Of a stretch of 64,000 bases of DNA, positions 44,048-55,095 are shown in pieces (positions within the stretch are counted from its first letter, which is position 1; every line of letters begins with the position of its first letter). A model generated the notes under the pieces. That model made no database searches and was not told where the DNA came from. It saw nothing but the letters and a program-made list of their open reading frames with translations. Both the position numbers and the translations under genes were made by a program. The DNA is taken from NCBI RefSeq assembly GCF_024586455.1, contig NC_065923.1, positions 51,468,264-51,532,263 on the forward strand. Direction: 5' to 3'. This DNA is from Bactrocera neohumeralis. Lineage: Eukaryota > Arthropoda > Insecta > Diptera > Tephritidae.

Positions 44048-44772
44048 CGAGCGCTATTTGAGTTGTTTACAGTAACTTAAAATATTCATCTCCCCCCAAA
44101 ATGGAACTAAATCTCAATCAACTCAGGGCGACTATTTTTTACAACTTTCGACATGGATTAACTTAGAACAGCGCATGAGCCCCAAAGTAAACAGCAGTCG
44201 GCTGTATGGGTGTTTCCAGATGAGCGGAATTCAACAAATGTTTCTTGCAGACTAAGCACTTCAAAGCAAATGTTTGGTTTTTTTTTGGAAAAACCAGACA
44301 TGTCGCAACATACTGGTAGGAAAACGCAGAACAGTAAATTCTGAGTGGTACAGAATCATTTGTTTGCCAAATATCTTTTAAGAAATCAGGAAATCCAACT
44401 GCCGAAAACGGGTCACTCCACCACGACAACATCGACTGAAACAACTGCATTTGTGGACACTCAAAACATTTGATTTGATTTGATGAGCCATCCACTGTAT
44501 AGTCCTGACTTGGCACCGAATGACTTCTTTAATTCCCGTACGTAAAAAGTAGACACATTTTTCGTGACCTGAAGAGGTGATTGATGCGTTCAGAGCACAT
44601 GTTTTGGAGATACCTCAATCAGAGTGGCAAAAGTGCTTCGAAAATTGGTTCAAACGCAAGGAAAAGTGTATAGATTTTAGTGTAAATGATTAAGAAAAAC
44701 GATTAAGCGACTTTCGATGGTCAACATTTGGTTCTGTCCTCTAATGCCGAAATATAAAAAGCAACTTTCGTG
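44048..44772 (+). mobile_element. Internally deleted mariner element
   Basis: TA at 44046-44047 precedes CGAGCGCTATTTGAGTTG, a mariner terminal repeat close to that at 2331; the right end CGAAATATAAAAAGCAACTT then TCGTG is followed by TA at 44773-44774, an imperfect partner. Contents are listed in the next entry. About 725 bp, so roughly half of a complete copy. Confidence 0.6.
44101..44692 (+). pseudogene. Mariner transposase with N-terminal stub and C-terminal part
   Basis: Starts MELNLNQLRATIFYNFRHGL, the N-terminal helix of the same family as 2506-2957, then jumps at about 44165 to sequence reading PKQQSAVWVFPDE, so roughly 150 residues containing both helix-turn-helix units and the first catalytic aspartate are gone. 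In shifting frames follow STSKQMF, RRTVNSEWYRIICLPNIF, HPLYSPDLAPNDFF (third aspartate) and EEVIDAFRAHVLEIPQSEWQ, KCFENWFKRKEKCIDF at the C-terminus. Many stops; inactive. A 117-codon minus-strand frame over the same bases is an antisense artefact. Confidence 0.78.
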
Positions 44773-44774
44773 TA

Positions 44775-46689
44775 TGTGTTTTAGGGTAGAATCTAACTTC
44801 AGAATACTTATGTTATCCGAATCTTAGAAGATCTCCTGTCTGCCTCGTGTCTGTACTTACAAATTCTACTGTAATTCTAGTTGCTAATACCCCTGTTTAT
44901 ATTAGAATTCTGCTAATCCTCAAATAAGAAACAAAAATGTAAGTAAAGAAGAATTCTAAAATGTCACAATTGCCCTGATAGTAAATTTGTCAATTAATTT
45001 GATGAATTTCAAGCAAACAGTTACCAAACAGACATATACACATACACTCAATCATACATAAGTACATGCTTATGTACATACAGACACACAATTGCTTGCT
45101 TGAATATGAACACCAAAGAATTTCGCAAATATTTCACTTGAGTGATAGCGCACCAATGCAAAGTACAATAACAATAACAATGGAGCAATTTACAAAATGC
45201 AGGTCACGCTCACAATGATTTTGACGTGTCGACGCCCAACCCAGCCCGGCCCAACCCGGTCACATACGAGCTTAATAAATAAATGAAAAATAAAATGAAA
45301 AGCAAAATAGCAAAGCGATCGCATTTTTTACAAGTTTTCGCAAATAAATTTGCAAATATATGTGCATAGAATATTTATGTATACACGCTCGTATGTATAA
45401 TAAGGTAAATATGTATTAGTGTACATATGTATGTATGTATAATTGTAAATAATTCCTAAAAAGGCATGCGATCGGCATTAGTTTATTGCATTTGATTAAG
45501 AGTAATTTGAAATTCCTTCTTGAAGCGCGAAGAAACTGTAACGCGACGCCGGCAGCCTACGCTTGGACCCGAGAGCGCTGCCGCAAGACGCGGCTTCAAC
45601 TAAATATTTGCATATTTGTATATGTATTTCCGTTGTGTTACTTATTTTTAGTTTAATTTTTACAATGTTGTTGACACTTTGCTCTGATTTCAATGCAATG
45701 CAAATATTTTTATTGTATTTTCTTTTAATGCCCCTGCGTCGCTTCTAAATTTTTTCTGTGTTTGTCGTTCTGCCCACTTTTATTGGCACTTCTGCGTTTG
45801 TATTTATTGTTTAATTGTTGTTTTTGTTGTGCGCCGAATGCGCGGCATGTAAATTCAATTCATTTTGTCGCAAATGCGCCAACACACACACACACACACA
45901 TGCATGGGCAAATGCAAATTCTTCTTCAGTGGAAGCGCGGTGCTTTGTTGTTGTTATTAGTTTTATGTTTGTTTCGTTTTGGCTTTCTTTAACTTGTGTT
46001 TATTGTTGTTGTTGTTTTTCGTTGGCTGTTGTCTGTTGTCTGCGGTGACATGCCGTCACGGCATGCAAATTGGCACACCACGGCGTATACGTACTCACGC
46101 CAAATGGTGCCCACAAAAGCAGAGCAACGCGAAGCAGGCATTCCAAATATTTTGTAAAATTTGCAAATTGTCATTTTGCATTTGCGATTTATTTTTTATG
46201 TTTCTTCTGTGTTTTTCTCTGCTTTTATTTGCATTGTTTACGTTCTTCCGCTGACGTTTGCCTTCCTGCCTTTCGCCGAATGATGTACGTAAATCGCTTG
46301 ATTGGATGTGGCTGCCATCGGACTGCCGCACTCTGTGGCTGCATATTTATAACAGTAAAAATACAGTGCACCATATCTACATGCATGCATACATACATAG
46401 ATATGTTAAAATGTATGTATGTATGTACGAGCATCAAGTTTTCAGCGTGAGTTACGTAAGTAATTGGTTGTGTGAATTGCCGGAATTTCTTCTTGTTATA
46501 CATATTACACACACACTAAGTAAATAGGATAATTAAATTTTTAAGACACTAATACCTCTTGTTGGCGGTAAAAACTTATACCCGAAAATACGAAAGAAGC
46601 TCGAAAAGCATAAAACGAACAAATCAAGGGGATCGGTTCATTTAGAAGCCATTGAAGACGCTTTTTTGATTTTTTATTTTTAGAATAAA
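44775..46689. other. Spacer with CA and TGTA microsatellites
   Basis: (AC)9 at 45882-45900, TATGTATGTATG at 45428-45440, ATACATACATAG and TATGTATGTATG at 46388-46428. A GC-richer stretch at 45760-46340 is open in several overlapping frames on both strands, the longest 126 codons (46070-46450); all are rich in simple-sequence codons and none shows a domain. Confidence 0.45.
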
Positions 46690-47697
46690 AAACACAGTAT
46701 TGCTAAGGAGAGTATTATAGTTTTGTTCACATAACGGTTGTTTGTAAGTCCTAAAACTAAAAGAGTTAGATATAAGGTTATATATACCAAAGTGATCAGG
46801 GTAGTATCTGTCCGTCCGTCCGTCCGTGCAAGCTGTGCTTGAGTAAAATTGAGATATCATGATGAAACTTGGTACACGTATTCCTTGGCTCCATAATAAG
46901 GTTAAGTTCGAAGATGGGAAAATGCTCACTGCCACGCCCACAAAATCGGAAACCGAAAACCTATAAATGTCATAACTAAGCCATAAATAAAGAAAAATGA
47001 AATTTCAAAGGATCGCATTAGAGAGGGCCATATTTGGACGTAATTTTTTTGTAAAAGTGGGCGTGGCCCCGCCCCCTACTAAGTTTTATGTACATATCTC
47101 GGAAACTACTATAGCTATGTCAACCAAACACAGCGTCGTTTTCTTCAGGCATTTCCATATACAGTTCAAAAATGGAAGAAATCGGATAATAACCACGCCC
47201 ACCTCCCATACAAAGGTTATGTTGAAAATCACTAAAAGTGCGTTAACCGACTAACAAAAAACGTCAGGAACACTAAATTTTACGGAAGAAATTGCAGAAG
47301 GAAGCTGCACCCAGGCTTTTTTTAAAAATTGAAAATGGGCGTGGCCTCGCCCACTTATGGACCAAAAACCATATCTCAGGAACTAAGACCGATTTCAATG
47401 AAATTCGGTATATAATATTTTCTTAACACCCTGATGACATTTACGAAATATGGGTGAAATCGGTTCACAACCACGTCTTCTTCCAATATAACGCTATTTT
47501 GAATTCCATCTGATGCCTTTTCTGTATAATACGAGTATATACATCAGGAACCAATGATAATAGCGGAATAAAACTTTACACAAATACGGTATTTGAAAAA
47601 TATGTAAATGACGGATAATGAAATCTCGATAATCACTTTATCATGCGAGAGTATAAAATGTTCGGTGACACCCGAACTTAGCCCTTCCTTACTTGTT
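46690..47697 (-). repeat. 1.05-kb DINE-1-like element, copy B
   Basis: Starts at the GGAGAGTATTATAGTTTTGT end, has CCAAAGTGATCAGGG then GTCCGTCCGTCCGTCCGTGC at about 46808, GGGCGTGGC blocks, and ends GTGACACCCGAACTTAGCCC plus TTCCTTACTTGTT. The outermost TACTCTCGCAAC part of the left end is shorter than in copy C. Reverse orientation to copy A (28988-30042). Confidence 0.75.
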
Positions 47698-47929
47698 TTT
47701 TCTATGTTTGAACTTTGAAAGCGACTTCCAATGTAAAATTTGTGCAAATTTTCGATTCCGAAAATTACATAAATGAATATAACCTATTCATATCCTTGGT
47801 TCCCATAGAACATGCTCCACACTGTACAAAATAGAGGTAGTTGATAGGTGTTATAGATTTCGCGGAATTGCTCACGGCAATTATAAAAAACGATTTGCGG
47901 AAAACACACTTCAAAGTTGAATGAAATAG
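47698..47929. other. Short spacer
   Basis: Separates the DINE-1-like copy from the R1-like LINE; nothing recognised. Confidence 0.4.
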
Positions 47930-48750
47930 GAGATTGTTATTCGACACGGACGTGGGTACTCAGAGCTACACTATCTCATGTAGAGTACCGCAAGGCTCGG
48001 TGTTAGGCCCTCTACCTCGGAACTTGATGTACGACGGGGTGTTAAGAATACATAAACCAAAAAATGTGACAACAACCACATATGCGGATGAGCTCGTAAT
48101 GGTAGCATTGGCTAAACAGCTGGATGACCTCCTTTGCGTCAGTAGTTTACTACCATGAGTTTAAGAGTTGGCTGAGCCGAAAACGAAAATCTTGCCCATA
48201 AGGACAAGGAAGGTGGGAGAAAGGGTGTCACTTAACGTAGGCGAATAAGACGTTATTTCGCAGTCGCAGTTGAAGTATCCCGAATATTATTCCAACATAA
48301 AATCTAAAGAACACCTGGTGTATATTGCGGGTAAAGGAAACAAAATATCCAAATTCCAGCCGGCGAGCTTTAATAGCAAAAGCAATGAGTTCCGTAATAT
48401 TGTATGCAGCACTAATATGGGTACAGGCACTAGATATGCATACATACATAAATGCATATCTACACAAATAAACGGTGTGTTATACGAGTAAAAAGTGCTT
48501 TTTGAACAATATCAAGCGACGCTGCTGATTGTCATCCAGGGAGACGAATTTGCGCAATCGGACCAGCTATCAGAGTCGTCTGAATGCGTAAAAAAAGAGG
48601 AGAGAATCAAAAACATTACAATGTGACTGCAACGGTGACAAACCTCAACCAAAGAACAGAGGACCTCCAGTCTTATCCCGGACATCCATTCGTGGATAGA
48701 TAGACAACATAGGCACTTAGACTTCCACCTAATCCAAGTACTGAGTTGAC
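47930..48750 (+). pseudogene. R1-like LINE fragment (reverse transcriptase to C-terminus)
   Basis: From about 47970: CRVPQGSVLGPLPRNLMYDG (the VPQGSVLGP motif), then TTYADELVMVALAKQ, where the catalytic YADD box reads YADE. In other frames follow EKTKILPIR, KVGERVSLNVG, KSKEHLVYIAGKGNKI, VILYAALIWVQALD at about 48397-48440 and, near 48670-48740, LIPDIHSWIDRQHRHLDFHL, IQVLS, which is the C-terminal signature of R1-clade LINEs. Frameshifts, stops and a gap near 48440-48520 break it. R1 elements usually target rDNA; R1-clade members elsewhere in fly genomes are also known. Confidence 0.78.
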
Positions 48751-49879
48751 ATGAATGCTTTAGAAGCTATTTGTCCCTTTTTTTTTTGTTTTGTATATAT
48801 ATTTTTTTCTAATTTCGTCAGCTACACACATTTTTCTAGTAATACTTGCACAGTTTATTGCTTTAATGTCTGCTGCATTGAGTTGGAATTTCCGTCGCGC
48901 CAATATGGTACCGTTAATTCCCATAACGCCATTACGTATTCCACGTGCCACATACTGGTGGCGTCTAACGATCACATAAAACCAATACTAAAGTGCTGGC
49001 GGAAGTGTATACACACACGCCATACATATGCATATGCATCCCACGACGAATGCGGGTACAACAACAACAGAAATGGCTGGCCAGTGAAATAGTCGAGCCC
49101 AATCAATGAAAAAGCGTGACAAATGACGCACAAGCGACAGCAATCGAAAACGATGCGCTAACATGCATTCATAAGCGCATATGAGTGTGTGTGTGTGTGC
49201 ATGTGGGAATGCGCATATAAATGGCTTGTGAGCAAAGCAGCTCAAACATTTGGCATTATTTGCATTCCAGCAGATTTTACTCATCGCCACATCGCCATAA
49301 TGCTAATCGACTCACACACACACACACGCATCCGCTGGTGCTTACAATCAGCATACATACATACATATACACATAACTGCCGTACGTGCTGAGCTGCAAG
49401 AATGCAGCGATTGATTGCATTTTTAAAGCTCGTTGTCTCAGCGACTTGACGCATTTGGCGGAGGGACACAACAAACACACACACATATATATGCATGTAT
49501 ATATGGCACACAAAGCGGCTTAAATCTGAACAATACGACTACTATATATGGAGCGCCTTAAGTTGGAATGTATTTGTTGTTGGATGAACACTTTGTGTCT
49601 GGCGAAAGCAATAAGCTGCTGTGGTATTTGGCTAGGAATGCTTTTACAACAACAATTCACACAAATATGCGCATAGCTAGGTATGTATGTTTTGTAAAGT
49701 TGTGTAATATTGGTTTCATTTTATCGGATTTTTGCAAAAAAAATTAAGAAATTGGCAGCAAAATGTCAAGAAATTTTGTTGATGGCCGCGCTTGAACCAT
49801 TCAGGTAATACGGACTTACGAGCAAGATGACTTTGTTATTACAATTCGCAATTGAGGAAAATACAATCTTTTAGAAGAC
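48751..49879. other. Spacer with GT/CA microsatellites
   Basis: (GT) run at 49184-49199, (CA) run at 49312-49327, TACATACATACATATACA at 49352-49370. Overlapping frames of 60-113 codons on both strands between 48751 and 49513 follow from simple sequence and show no domain. Confidence 0.45.
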
Positions 49880-49992
49880 TACAAGGTGCGTTTCAAAGTA
49901 AACAGGACTTTTGGAATCTAGCGCCCCCTGGTGGCGCCATCTATATGTCGACTGGTGCATTACAATCTGCTATCTTTATCGATTGTGTGTGC

Positions 49993-50317
49993 ACGGTTTG
50001 TCCCGCACAAATTGACTGACGACCAAAATTGCTCAGAATCCAACATTCGAAGGACGATTATTTGACCAAAAATCACATTTTAACCATTAACCACTCCCCG
50101 CATGCACCTGATATGGCACCGTGAGACTTCTTCCTTTTCGGAAAAATGTATTTGCCCATGAAAGGAAAGCGTTATGCAGACGTACATAGAGGCCATTCAA
50201 AAGACTTGCACCGGTATACTGGCGGCCATACCGGCCAACGAGCTAAAACACTCGTTCGACATGCTTTTGGACCGTGCAAAAAGCTGTATTGAAGCAGAAG
50301 GTGACTATTTTGAATAA
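49993..50317 (+). pseudogene. Mariner transposase C-terminal part (left arm of chimera)
   Basis: Reads, across frames, ARFVPHKLTDDQN, then (after a deletion) HILTINHSPHAPDMAP, FFLFGKMYLPMKGKRYADV-like sequence, IEAIQKTCTGILAAIPANEL, KHSFDMLLDRAKSCIEAEGD, YFE and a stop. It matches the remnant at 3845-4390 closely, including the ANELKHSFDMLLDRAK block. N-terminal helix-turn-helix and the first two catalytic residues are missing. Confidence 0.75.
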
Positions 50318-50334
50318 AATAAGTGAGTGATTAA

Positions 50335-50806
50335 TGGTTAATATGGAGTTTTTTGTCAAAAAATCAGTGACAAGCGTCAACCGATGACACGGCGCATTGT
50401 CGTGCAACAGGCGCCAGGACCCTGCCTCACGGTATTGTGGTCGAGCACGACGAATGCGTGACAAAAGACACTTCATAACACAAAGGTAAAACACAGCATT
50501 AATCGTTTGGCCAGGTGGGACGAACTCTCGGTGTACAATACCCTCGGAATCGTAAAAACAAATCAACATTGTCTTTATTTTTGACTTCTGAAGACAAATT
50601 TTTTTCGGTGACTTCTGATCGTCACAGAAGTCCTCATGACCTTCTTGGAAACGCTTAAACCACTCCTGCCTATTACTACGGGATAGGCTCTGATCACCAT
50701 AAACTTTTTTCATCATTTGAAATGTCTCAGTAAACGTTTTCCCAAGTTTAAAACAAAATTTAATATTTGCTCTTTGTTCAAAATCCATTTTACGACCGAT
50801 GACCAA
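50335..50806 (-). pseudogene. Mariner transposase, N-terminal and central parts (right arm of chimera)
   Basis: Best start is the ATG at 50788: MDFEQRANIKFCFKLGKTFT, TFQMMKKVYGDQ, RQEWFKRFQEGHEDFCDDQK (first helix-turn-helix), then a jump to KSKIKTMLICFYDSEGIVHR, EFVPPGQTINAVFYLCVMK, RIRRARPQYREAGSWRLLHD and NAPCH, with the second catalytic aspartate in LLHDNAP. The second helix-turn-helix and the first aspartate are deleted without breaking the frame. After LTINHS the frame runs into the junction and out. Inactive. Confidence 0.78.
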
Positions 50807-51094
50807 AAGCTGCTGTCACTTTTTGATCGACAACATCGATTGTAGTTATCCAATTGTCTTAAATTTTTTACGAAATGTCAAGAGATCAAACTTTTTATTT
50901 CATATACCCACCAATAGGTGGCGCCACCAGAAACAGTTATATTTAAAAAGTTCTGTTTCTTTTGCGACAGACCTTGTACATATAAAAAAACTTTAACGCC
51001 TCTAAATATAAGAAATCATTAAGATATTTTAGAACCTATTGACACAATAAATATCTGTGAATTTGATTTAAGGGTTTTTAAGCTTTGCAGTTAG

Positions 51095-51400
51095 GTTAGG
51101 TTAATCAGTTATGCCTGTAGACTTTGCGCTCTCACTATCGATACCTCCTCCACTGAATCATACCGTGAAAACCCCAGATGCTTACAGCGTAGTCTTGCTA
51201 ATGCGGGACAATGCATAAGAGGTGCCCATTGTTTCGCTGGTGCCTTGCTCTGACATTTTCTGTAGTCTTCTCAATCGCTCAGCACCATTCTGAGAGCGTG
51301 TGTCGCTACCAGACAGTGACCAGTTAGTATTCCGATCATGTTCCTACAGTCTCTTCTATAGAGTGCCAATAGGAATTTTGTGTACTTCCGATCTACCGTT
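51095..51400 (-). pseudogene. LINE C-terminal fragment after RNase H
   Basis: On the minus strand: LYRRDCRNMIGILTGHCLVA, THALRMVLSD, a stop, then after a frame change PLMHCPALARLRCKHLGF, SVEEVSIVRAQSL. The LTGH...HA...CPAL pattern is the region following RNase H in LINE polyproteins. A GTTAGGTTAGGTT tract adjoins at 51091-51103. Confidence 0.65.
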
Positions 51401-52307
51401 TTGCAGATGACTTTTGCAGTTTTGCATCGAGGTAGCTCGTTATAGCATATAGCTTTGCTGTTAACAAATATATTAAAATATTGAACTTGTGAAAGCGCTC
51501 CATGAAAACGCGAGTTCGGGCATGGTAATGCCTCTTTCTACATTTTCGGCTGCATTTTCTTCAAGTGTGAGTATTTAGAAGGCTTCTTTCTATGTTAGAA
51601 TGGTTTGCAAAAGCTGAAAAAGTTATGACGTCTATATTCTGGAATAGCTGCAATAATTTTAATAGATTATCTTGAAAAAATAAAAATGTTCTACAGCGAC
51701 TGCTGTAAAGAATAATAGAATCGCGGTAAGCACGGGCGAATATATCCTACTCTTAGATTTCAAGTGAATAATCGCTAGATAGAAATTCAGTCACAATCAA
51801 GAGATAATAAATCCGGGTCATATCGAATCATAATGACTAATGCTTCCGAAATTGCCGAGACATTTAATGTAAACTTAGTTACTAGAGTTAACATGTAAAA
51901 TAGTAATTCAGTAAAGCAACCAACTAAATAAATTTATAAAAAACAAAAATAAATGAAAACTTTTAAGTAAGTGTAACAACAAAAATAAGAACTTAACCAC
52001 ATTTTTCCACGAATAATGAGGACAAAATTCCGCTGATAAATAGTCGCTGTTTTATTCAAGAAAAAAATGTAAAAGAAATATTTAATACGATCAAAAATGA
52101 AGAAAGGCATTTGCAGCGTTTAAACAACAAAAGAAAATATGAGAATGCAAATGTTGGTAAGCAGTGTTGTGGTCTCGCGAAAACAAAAAATCATGTAAGT
52201 GTGAATGCATAAATACATATGCATATGTACATATGTAGGTAAATATGTGTAGCTGTGGAAACATACTTTTGAGAAAATACGAAATGTAAAATAAGCAAAA
52301 CCAACAA
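51401..52307. other. Spacer, no gene recognised
   Basis: AT-rich, nothing identified; CATATGCATATGTACATATG simple sequence at about 52217-52236. Confidence 0.45.
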
Positions 52308-52512
52308 AAATCGTAACTTCGGTTGCACCAAAGCTGTAAAACTTTTCACAAATACGAAAGATTCCTTACAAGACCTTTGAGAGATCAATTTATTCGGTAG
52401 CTATACATATGTTAGCCTTGGGCAATAATCCATGACGAATTTCTAAAGATATGTTGTGAAATGAAAAATATTGTTCAGTTTGTAATTTCAGATAGATATC
52501 TCAAAAACAGTG
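52308..52512 (+). repeat. DINE-1-like repeat, 5' half (interrupted)
   Basis: TAACTTCGGTTGCACCAAAG and CTTTTCACAAATACGAAAGA match the start of the DINE-1-like family, continuing to GATATCTCAAAAACAGTGGG, where the LINE begins. The 3' half resumes at 53664. Confidence 0.65.
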
Positions 52513-53663
52513 GGAAGACCGGAGCATACTCTTGTAGAACCTTGAGATGTGATCTAGTGACTGATGCCCAGATAATGCTAAAATTATGGAGGGAACACCT
52601 CTCCAGCCTTCTGAATGGTAGGATGGTGAACCTGAGTCCCCAATCGATGACCGATTTCATAGACCGATCATTAAGAAGTTCGAATAGCAATTACCCATCT
52701 GAAGAACACCAAAGCGGCGAGGGCCGATGTATTGCCGGCCGAGCTATTCAAATACGGAGGCGAAGAACTGATAAGGAGCTTGCATCAGCTTCTTTGTAGA
52801 ATATAGTCGAACGAAAGCATGTCCGACGATTGGAATTTAAGTGTGCCACAGCTGTCTCTATGCCGTTATGTCTGAATTTGGCATACCCGCCAAACTAATA
52901 CGGCTGTGTAAAATGACGTTGTGCAATACCAAAAGCTCCGTCAATATCGGAAAGGATCTCTCCAAGCCAAGGCGACTCCACATCGTAGGACTTCTTCAAT
53001 CCACTTCTGGAGAAAATAGTTTGAGGAGTAGATCTGAATAGAGAAGGTACAATCTTCTACAAGAGTGTAAAACTGCTGGCGTACGCCAATGACATCAGTA
53101 TCATTGGAAATACCAACCGCGCCGTTAGTTCTGCTTTATCCAGGTTGAACTAAGAAGCGAAGCAAATGGGTATGGTAGTGAAAGATGGCAGGGCGAAATA
53201 TCTCCAGACAAACAGTCTTCGCACTTCCGACTTGGCACCCAAGTCACTGTAGACAATCATAACTTCAAAGTCGTAGATAATTCTATCTTGGAACCAGTAT
53301 TAACATCAAGAACAACGTCAACCTCGAAATGCCATACAGAATAACACTTGCCAATAGGTGTTACTTCGGAAAGTAAGAGTAAGAAATTGAGAAGTAAAGT
53401 GCTCTTTCGACACACTCTTCATTTCCGTCTAGCTGTATTGTGCAGAGGCATAGACTATGGCAACATCTATTGAATCGGCCCTACAAGTTTTCGAGAGAAA
53501 AGATCGGGTCCTTTATGCATTGGTAACGGCGAAAAAAGCGGTGGATGGGATGATGAGCTGAACGAGATATATGACGACCATGACATAAGGAAGAACGACT
53601 AACGCGCAGTCGTAAACTCGGCTATAATCGCGTAAACAGTGTCTACGCCAATAAGAAGAAGAA
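52513..53663 (+). pseudogene. LINE reverse transcriptase copy, nested in a DINE-1-like repeat
   Basis: 52513-52790 matches 63505-63780 at the DNA level (LKLWREHLSSLLNG; then ELFKYGGEELIRSLHQLLC). A deletion joins SDDWNLSV to YAVMSEFGIPAKLIRLCKMT (52865-52915) followed by NTKSSVNIGKDLSKP. AYANDISIIGNTNRAV at 53079-53125 is the catalytic YADD box with the second residue of the pair kept and the first aspartate changed to asparagine. Later pieces: ITLANRCYFGK at about 53345-53375, LRSKVLFRHTLHFRLAVL and DYGNIY, then a C-terminal part near 53490-53590 (GPLCIGNGE, WDDELNEIYDDHDI). It ends in AATAAGAAGAAGAAG, a LINE-type simple tail. Many stops; inactive. Confidence 0.8.
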
Positions 53664-53805
53664 GTTCGTATATATACAGACGGACATGACTAATTCAACT
53701 CAGGTCGTCATGCTTTACATATGTATGTACATACATATACTTTGCAGATCTCTGACGGGTCCTTTTGAGTGCTTGTGGCAAACTTAATATACCCTGTTCA
53801 TATAA
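53664..53805 (+). repeat. DINE-1-like repeat, 3' half (interrupted)
   Basis: TTCGTATATATACAGACGGA, CATGACTAATTCAACTCAGG, TCGTCATGC, then GCAGATCTCTGACGGGTCCT and AACTTAATATACCCTGTTCA. It continues the copy started at 52308. Confidence 0.7.
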
Positions 53806-55095
53806 AAAAGTAAAAAATAATTATTCTTATACGTGATTGTATTTCTGCATGGTTTGAGTATGTGTAATTTATTGACCTTACATGCCATCCAAGTCACTAC
53901 TAAATAACAGTTTTTAAATATTACAACTGCATTCTTTTGGGATTTTGTCATGTGAGTTTTCTCAGTATTACACACATACCCACATATACAAAAATTCACA
54001 TTGGTATATACTTATGTACTTGCTCATAAATTCATTTGCCTGCTGATCGTGAATTTAGTGTAAGAAATTTGTGTTTCGTTGTCATTTTTATTAAGGCAGA
54101 AATGTGTGTAAATTGACAAACGGGCCGTAAATGAAGTCACGTGCCCCGAAAATCGCGCACAAATATGTATATGTGTGTATGTATACACCCATGAAAATGA
54201 ACAAGTATTGTTTTTGTTGTTGTTGTTTTTGGTGATGGATGTGCGAATGCATTTGATTACCATAAACAGTTGCTAAAGGCAAATATGCGATTTCACACAC
54301 ATACACATGTAAACATACGAGTACATTGTAATTTATATTGTGTGTATATATGTATGCCTATAAGATCCATTTGATAACAAGAGTTTTCGCATTAATCGTG
54401 GAATAAATTGTAATGCAACGCTGCAGCTGCAGCTGCAGGATCAGCTGATCCTCTGTCAAGTCTTTAACACTTCCGTCGCTTGAATTGTGTTTGACAGTCT
54501 TCGCAGGCGGATCATGGGACCAATTTTTTTCAAAAAAAAAGAAAAGCGAAGTTTTATACGCTTAATAGGAACCTAAATTGCCTAATATGTTAAAAAGTGA
54601 TTTCGTAAATACCACTTTACATGCCATTGAGCTTCTTCTTGACTCATTCACTAATTCTTCAGTCTACTCGTTCATATTCTTGGCTAAGTTGTCACGAACT
54701 TTGTACTGGCACAAGTAATACCTCGAGGTCAAAAGTATTTTTTAGCTCAGAAACCCGCTTAAAATTCGTGTAATTATATTGGACCGTCGGAGAATTACAG
54801 TTTTCAGAAAGGTTGTGACTTAGAGTTTGCTTGCTAAGTGCATTTAAATAGGTATTTTAGCATTATTCAGACGTCCGTGTGATAAAGGCTGCAATTACAA
54901 GCACTTGCTTGACTAGAAAATAGAAATAAAGTATTAGTAGTATGAAAAGTTGTTTACGGATCTACTATATTTTGAAGTCAAAAGCTAATATTCAGTGAAA
55001 CATTTGATTAAAAGCACTGAATTTTTACTCAAAAACTGATTACCTCAGTCCTAATCCCTCGCATAGGTACTGTTATAAAGGTACCCAAAAATTTG
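53806..55095. other. Spacer with adjacent palindromes at 54421-54451
   Basis: AT-rich with TATGTATATGTGTGTATG at 54163-54182. CTGCAGCTGCAGCTGCAG (54421-54438) and GGATCAGCTGATCC (54438-54451) are perfect palindromes sharing one base. No coding frame recognised. Confidence 0.45.

Larger units (their letters stand above)
49882..50976. mobile_element. Tail-to-tail chimeric mariner
   Basis: TA at 49880-49881 and 50977-50978 flank ends CAAGGTGCGTTTCAAAGTAA (left) and, as reverse complement, CAAGGTCTGTCGCAAAAGAA (right). Both ends are of the 5' or outer type, followed by a GGTGGCGCC block (49931-49939 on the left, about 50919-50927 on the right). The left part carries a transposase C-terminus on the + strand (to about 50317); the right part carries a transposase N-terminal half on the minus strand (from 50788). 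They meet tail to tail at about 50320-50335. Total 1095 bp. Confidence 0.7.

Noticed and set aside
44163..44516. 117-codon minus-strand frame
   Set aside because: Antisense to the internally deleted mariner transposase on the + strand.
45760..46530. Several 60-126-codon frames on both strands
   Set aside because: They overlap each other around CA and TGTA microsatellites, and products are rich in C, F, L and TH repeats without domains.
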